In this document: piece after piece, positions 60,838 to 64,000 of the stretch
How positions within the stretch are numbered: position 1 is the stretch's first letter
Layout: every line of letters starts with the position of its first letter
Source of the DNA: Albibacterium sp035514885
GTDB lineage: Bacteria; Bacteroidota; Bacteroidia; Sphingobacteriales; Sphingobacteriaceae
Direction of reading: 5' to 3'
Assembly: GCF_035514885.1 (NCBI RefSeq)
Contig: NZ_DATJCH010000016.1
Location: 1 to 64,000 of the forward strand
Length of the DNA stretch: 64,000 nucleotides
The notes under the pieces: model-generated
What the model saw: only the letters and a program-made list of their open reading frames with translations
The model's database searches: none
What the model was told of the DNA's origin: nothing
Translations under genes and position numbers: made by a program

Positions 60838-61806
60838 TTAATTAAGAACTTTCTTTACGTTAATTTCAAAATCCAAAGAAGAAAACGGTGGAATACCTTC
60901 TGCAGTTGATGACGAACTTGGTTTTCCAGAAAGACCATATGCCTGAGATGAAGGCATAACCATACGCACTTTAGCACCCTCTTTTAGCTTAGGAAGCACC
61001 TCTCTCCATCCTGCAATAGTTGAATTTAAAGAAATACGAACTGAATCTGTCGATGATTCTTCAACAACAGTTCCGTTTAATGATTTCAAAACATATCCAA
61101 CCTCAAGGGTCGATTCTGCACTAATTTGCTTACCGGTTCCTGGTTGAGAAATATGATAATAAATACCACTAGGAGTTTCTATATAATCATTCGTATTCGA
61201 TCCAAGTTCGGAAAGATAATTCTTAATAGAATAATCTTCATAAGCCGGCAAGTCTGCAGGATCGATTGCATGAATAACATAATCTATAGATTGATTACTA
61301 CCTATTTTCCCAGAATTACCTATTTTCCCGGAGCCATTACGCCCATATAAATATCTTGAAGGAACCAATACCCTAATCTTACCATTTGCATGCTTCAAGA
61401 CTTGATTTAAAACTAATTTTAAACCTTCTTCTTTATCAAGCGGAGAACCTGGCTGACTACTGGCTACTTCAGAACCATAAGGAAAGTACCCTAAATAATC
61501 TGCATAACGGTTGATCGAACCAAAGGTATCAAGCGCACTGAAACTTCCATCATGGGTCTTCAACGTATAAACCATGGGAATAATTTCATCATAACCCAAC
61601 TCTCTTCCATCTCCCTCTTCTAAAATCTGATAATACATTCCTGTATTTCCAAAAGGAATCATACTTAAATTATTCTGCCGAATGTAATTCTGGATATTCT
61701 CTTCATCCAATTCAACAATGGTCTGGTAATCTTTCTTCTCACAAGATGCAAATGCTAATACAGCAAAAAAGCCCAATACTAAGAATCGACTAGAAAATAT
61801 GTTCAT
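60838..61806 (-). CDS. Lipoprotein with two FKBP-type prolyl-isomerase domains
   Basis: 322 residues. The lipobox is FAVLAFASC with C22 lipidated. Two FKBP-like domains follow, about 45-190 and 205-320. The second is the more complete, with GYVLKSLNG, WREVLPKLKEGAKVRMVMPSSQAYG and GIPPFSSLDFEINVKKV; the first is divergent and long. Between them the glycine-rich NGSGKIGNSGKIGSNQS contains an exact 6-residue-type duplication. Such proteins fold periplasmic or surface proteins; GldI is a related lipoprotein. It lies 24 bp downstream of a second FKBP lipoprotein gene. Confidence 0.88.
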   Translation of the reverse strand: MNIFSSRFLVLGFFAVLAFASCEKKDYQTIVELDEENIQNYIRQNNLSMIPFGNTGMYYQILEEGDGRELGYDEIIPMVYTLKTHDGSFSALDTFGSINRYADYLGYFPYGSEVASSQPGSPLDKEEGLKLVLNQVLKHANGKIRVLVPSRYLYGRNGSGKIGNSGKIGSNQSIDYVIHAIDPADLPAYEDYSIKNYLSELGSNTNDYIETPSGIYYHISQPGTGKQISAESTLEVGYVLKSLNGTVVEESSTDSVRISLNSTIAGWREVLPKLKEGAKVRMVMPSSQAYGLSGKPSSSSTAEGIPPFSSLDFEINVKKVLN

Positions 61807-61830
61807 TCAACAGTGTATAAAATTTACAAA

Positions 61831-62427
61831 TTAATTAGAAGGAGCTTTAACCTCTAATACCTCAATATAAAAATCTAATGGTGAGTTTGCAGGAATACCC
61901 GCTAAGGTCTTATTTTGATATCCATAAGGTGATGGCAGAACGATTCTGATTTTCGAACCTTTTTGTAAACCAAGTTCTGTTAAACCTGCTTTAACAACCT
62001 TACCATTCTTATCCTTAAGTTCTTTGGGAAGAAATGCAACTTGCCATCCCCCAAGCACTCCTCCCAGTGATAAATCTACCTTATCTTTCTTCTGGAATGA
62101 GGTGCCTGTTGCTACCAATTTACCGTCATAGTTCACTTGGATATCAGGTGCTTCGATATCATTAGCACTATTAAAATTGTAGGTATAGTAATCAGGGCTT
62201 TCTTTATCCTGCAATCCTTCACTTATTAACTTATACCAGATACCGGTTTCAGCATCCAATACAGCCCCTTCTAACTCAGGAGTTTTTTCTACGTATTCCT
62301 TCAATATCGGCTTCTCTAAACTCAAATATTTTTGAGCATCATAGGGTTCAAAATCATTGTCTTTCAGACAGCCGCTAAAAGCAACACCTGCAATTAAGGC
62401 AATAATTAAGAAGTTAATTTTTTTCAT
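61831..62427 (-). CDS. FKBP-type prolyl-isomerase lipoprotein, 198 aa
   Basis: From ATG 62427 the signal peptide is MKKINFLIIALIAGVAFSGC with C20 lipidated; two earlier in-frame ATGs (62445, 62439) add a few residues. One FKBP domain covers about 100-195: YDGKLVATGTSFQKKDKVDLSLGGVLGGWQVAF, then ELGLQKGSKIRIVLPSPYGYQ and GIPANSPLDFYIEVLEVK. The catalytic-site aromatic set appears kept. It leads the two-gene FKBP operon. Likely a periplasmic foldase of the outer or inner membrane. Confidence 0.9.
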   Translation of the reverse strand: MKKINFLIIALIAGVAFSGCLKDNDFEPYDAQKYLSLEKPILKEYVEKTPELEGAVLDAETGIWYKLISEGLQDKESPDYYTYNFNSANDIEAPDIQVNYDGKLVATGTSFQKKDKVDLSLGGVLGGWQVAFLPKELKDKNGKVVKAGLTELGLQKGSKIRIVLPSPYGYQNKTLAGIPANSPLDFYIEVLEVKAPSN

Positions 62428-62536
62428 GGTCATTTTCATACTCATAAGTGCAAAGTTATTTATTTAATTGATTTTATTAAGGAATTAACATTTTTTAACA
62501 GCAACATGCCATTACAGCTAATTCCTTTAAAAGACG

Positions 62537-62567
62537 GAAACCACCCTAGATATGCTACAGTGGTTTC
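62537..62567 (-). terminator. Hairpin after the acyl-CoA dehydrogenase
   Basis: Arms GAAACCAC (62537-62544) and GTGGTTTC (62560-62567) with an inner TAG/CTA pairing. On the minus strand a short T-rich run follows. It is 19 bp after the dehydrogenase stop. Confidence 0.6.
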
Positions 62568-62585
62568 TAAATAAATAACAAATAA

Positions 62586-64000
62586 TTAATAGCAATACTT
62601 ATTGGCTTCAATTAGCTGTTTTGCAATTCGCTGCCTTGCCTCCTTACTATTAAAAGGTTGGGTTTTAGTAAAACGACGAAGTCCCATCAACATCATTTTC
62701 AATTCATCGCCTTCAGCAAATGCATTTAAAGCCTGCTTTCCTGCAACAGAAACATAATCTACTGTAGAGTCCAGATAGACCCGGGCAATATCAATCTGAC
62801 CTTTAACAGCTTCCTCACCCCTCATAGCTACCAATTTCTCCACCCTCAAGATAGTAGATTCTGCTATATATACATATCCAATTATATCAGCAATATTCAT
62901 TAAAATCTCCTGCTCCTTTGATAAAGTCATCATTAACTTCTGAACCGCAGCACCTGCTATCATTAAACCTGTCTTCTTCAAATTATTAAGAATCCTCTTT
63001 TCATAAGCAAAAAGCACATCTTCTGTTTCCTCGAAATCCGGAATAGACATTAATTCATTTGCAACTTCCTGCGCAGGCTTTATCAAGTCCAACTCACCCT
63101 TCATCGCACGCTTCAATAACATATCAACTATCAGTAAGCGATTTACCTCATTGGTACCTTCAAAGATACGGTTGATCCTGGAATCGCGATACGCTCTTTC
63201 CATCGGTGCTTCAGCAGAAAAACCCATCCCTCCATACACCTGAACACCCTCATCTACAATGTAGTCCAACATTTCAGATGCCCAAACTTTCAAAATAGCA
63301 CATTCAATCGCAAATTGCTCAGTAGATTTCAACCTTGCTTTTCCACTGTCCATTCCTCCGGCAACTAACTGTTCATAGGCATCATCAATATTCTGTCCGG
63401 CCCGGTAAGCTGCACTTTCTACTGCAAAATTACGAATCGCCATTTCAGCTAATTTATGGCGAATAGCGCCAAATTTCGAAATCTGCAAGTCGAATTGCAC
63501 CCGCTCATTTGAATAGTTGATGGCATAATCCAATGCCTTTTTAGAAGAACCAATGGCCGCAGCCCCAAGCTTTATCCGGCCAATATTCAATATATTTACA
63601 GCAATTTTAAAACCATTTCCTCTTTCAGAAAGCAGGTTCTCAACAGGAACCGGACAATCATTAAAAAACACCTGGCGGGTAGATGAACCTTTAATCCCCA
63701 TCTTATGCTCTTCCGGGTTCATACTTATTCCACCAAAATCTCTTTCAACAATAAAAGCAGATAGATTCTTATCATCATCTATCTTAGCAAACACAATAAA
63801 AAGATCTGCAAAACCACCATTCGTAATCCACATCTTCTGTCCGTTAAGCATATAATGCGTTCCGGCCGAATTCAATTTCGCAGATGTCTTTCCTGAATTT
63901 GCATCAGAACCTGCATTTGGTTCCGTTAAACAATAAGCTGCTTTTAGTTCTCCAGTTGCCAACCGTGGAATATATTTCTTCTTCTGCTCTTCATTACCAT
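62586..64000 (-). CDS. Acyl-CoA dehydrogenase, 5' end outside the window
   Basis: Oxidises acyl-CoA to enoyl-CoA using FAD and the ETF. The frame is open to the right edge, where it reads GNEEQKKKYIPRLATGELK, so the start lies beyond 64000. At least 471 residues are visible. Family motifs are YCLTEPNAGSDANSG (substrate and FAD site), WITNGGFADLFIVFAK, and the C-terminal QVYGGMGFSAEAPMERAYRDSRINRIFEGTNE with the catalytic Glu. A C-terminal extension beyond this point (about 200 residues, helical) marks the longer FadE-like type of Bacteroidota, usually near 590-600 residues, so about 120 N-terminal residues are missing. A hairpin follows the gene. Confidence 0.93.
   Translation of the reverse strand, partial: GNEEQKKKYIPRLATGELKAAYCLTEPNAGSDANSGKTSAKLNSAGTHYMLNGQKMWITNGGFADLFIVFAKIDDDKNLSAFIVERDFGGISMNPEEHKMGIKGSSTRQVFFNDCPVPVENLLSERGNGFKIAVNILNIGRIKLGAAAIGSSKKALDYAINYSNERVQFDLQISKFGAIRHKLAEMAIRNFAVESAAYRAGQNIDDAYEQLVAGGMDSGKARLKSTEQFAIECAILKVWASEMLDYIVDEGVQVYGGMGFSAEAPMERAYRDSRINRIFEGTNEVNRLLIVDMLLKRAMKGELDLIKPAQEVANELMSIPDFEETEDVLFAYEKRILNNLKKTGLMIAGAAVQKLMMTLSKEQEILMNIADIIGYVYIAESTILRVEKLVAMRGEEAVKGQIDIARVYLDSTVDYVSVAGKQALNAFAEGDELKMMLMGLRRFTKTQPFNSKEARQRIAKQLIEANKYCY

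Noticed and set aside
1..64000. Prophage, transposon, toxin-antitoxin or defence system
   Set aside because: No integrase, transposase, phage structural, restriction or toxin-antitoxin gene was recognised in any frame.

Overview
The window is a gene-dense, AT-rich stretch of chromosome from a member of the Bacteroidota, most likely Sphingobacteriales; a Solitalea- or Pedobacter-like organism is an inference only. The signs are a TonB-dependent receptor with a carboxypeptidase-D-like N-terminal domain, an HU-CCDC81/SPOR protein, a PUR-alpha-like DUF3276 protein, DUF2723 and DUF6263 proteins, near absence of Shine-Dalgarno sequences, and -7 boxes of the Bacteroidota type TAnnTTTG ahead of several genes. 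I see no insertion sequence, prophage, CRISPR array, rRNA operon or replication origin. Four tRNA genes are present: Ala(GGC), Gln(TTG) and two identical Asn(GTT).

Layout. 1-434: mostly non-coding, with a long perfect hairpin and one possible 26-codon membrane peptide. 435-2069: manganese catalase with a DsbA-like partner. 2110-8157: secreted EEP nuclease, tRNA-Ala, malate:quinone oxidoreductase, TerC, a DUF6263 protein, apt and a helix-hairpin-helix protein. 8283-12522: a TonB-dependent receptor and a beta-helix lipoprotein. 12786-17729: aconitase, small proteins including a 59-residue membrane protein, pyrR-pyrB. 17866-27034: a co-directional block of giant TPR protein, outer-membrane barrel, HU-TM-SPOR protein, ExbB, ExbD, a TonB-like protein and folC. 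27043-32472 (minus): prs, rplY, pth, an ArsC/Spx-like protein, an M1 peptidase, a CarboxypepD_reg protein and tRNA-Gln. 32656-41358: DUF2723 protein, GNAT, accA, zinc-ribbon protein, two tRNA-Asn, PfkB kinase, ECF sigma factor and murB. 41559-47504: tripartite RND efflux operon. 47509-58376 (minus): LtaS-like enzyme, thioesterase, lpdA, azurin, a GNAT-like protein, an outer-membrane protein and sucAB. 58528-64000: Cry-DASH-type photolyase, a Rossmann protein, two FKBP lipoproteins and an acyl-CoA dehydrogenase cut by the window end.

How it fits together. Aconitase, SucA, SucB, Lpd and Mqo supply much of an aerobic TCA cycle; azurin, Mn-catalase and the photolyase fit an aerobic, light- and oxidant-exposed lifestyle. 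pyrR/pyrB, prs and apt all use or supply PRPP. The most interesting block is 17866-27034: an inner-membrane proton-channel motor (ExbB/ExbD/TonB-like) encoded with a plug-less barrel, a very large periplasmic TPR protein and a protein that appears to join an HU-like DNA-binding module in the cytoplasm to a peptidoglycan-binding SPOR domain in the periplasm. This suggests an energised envelope or division machine peculiar to Bacteroidota. All functional calls come from reading the sequence; no database search was run.
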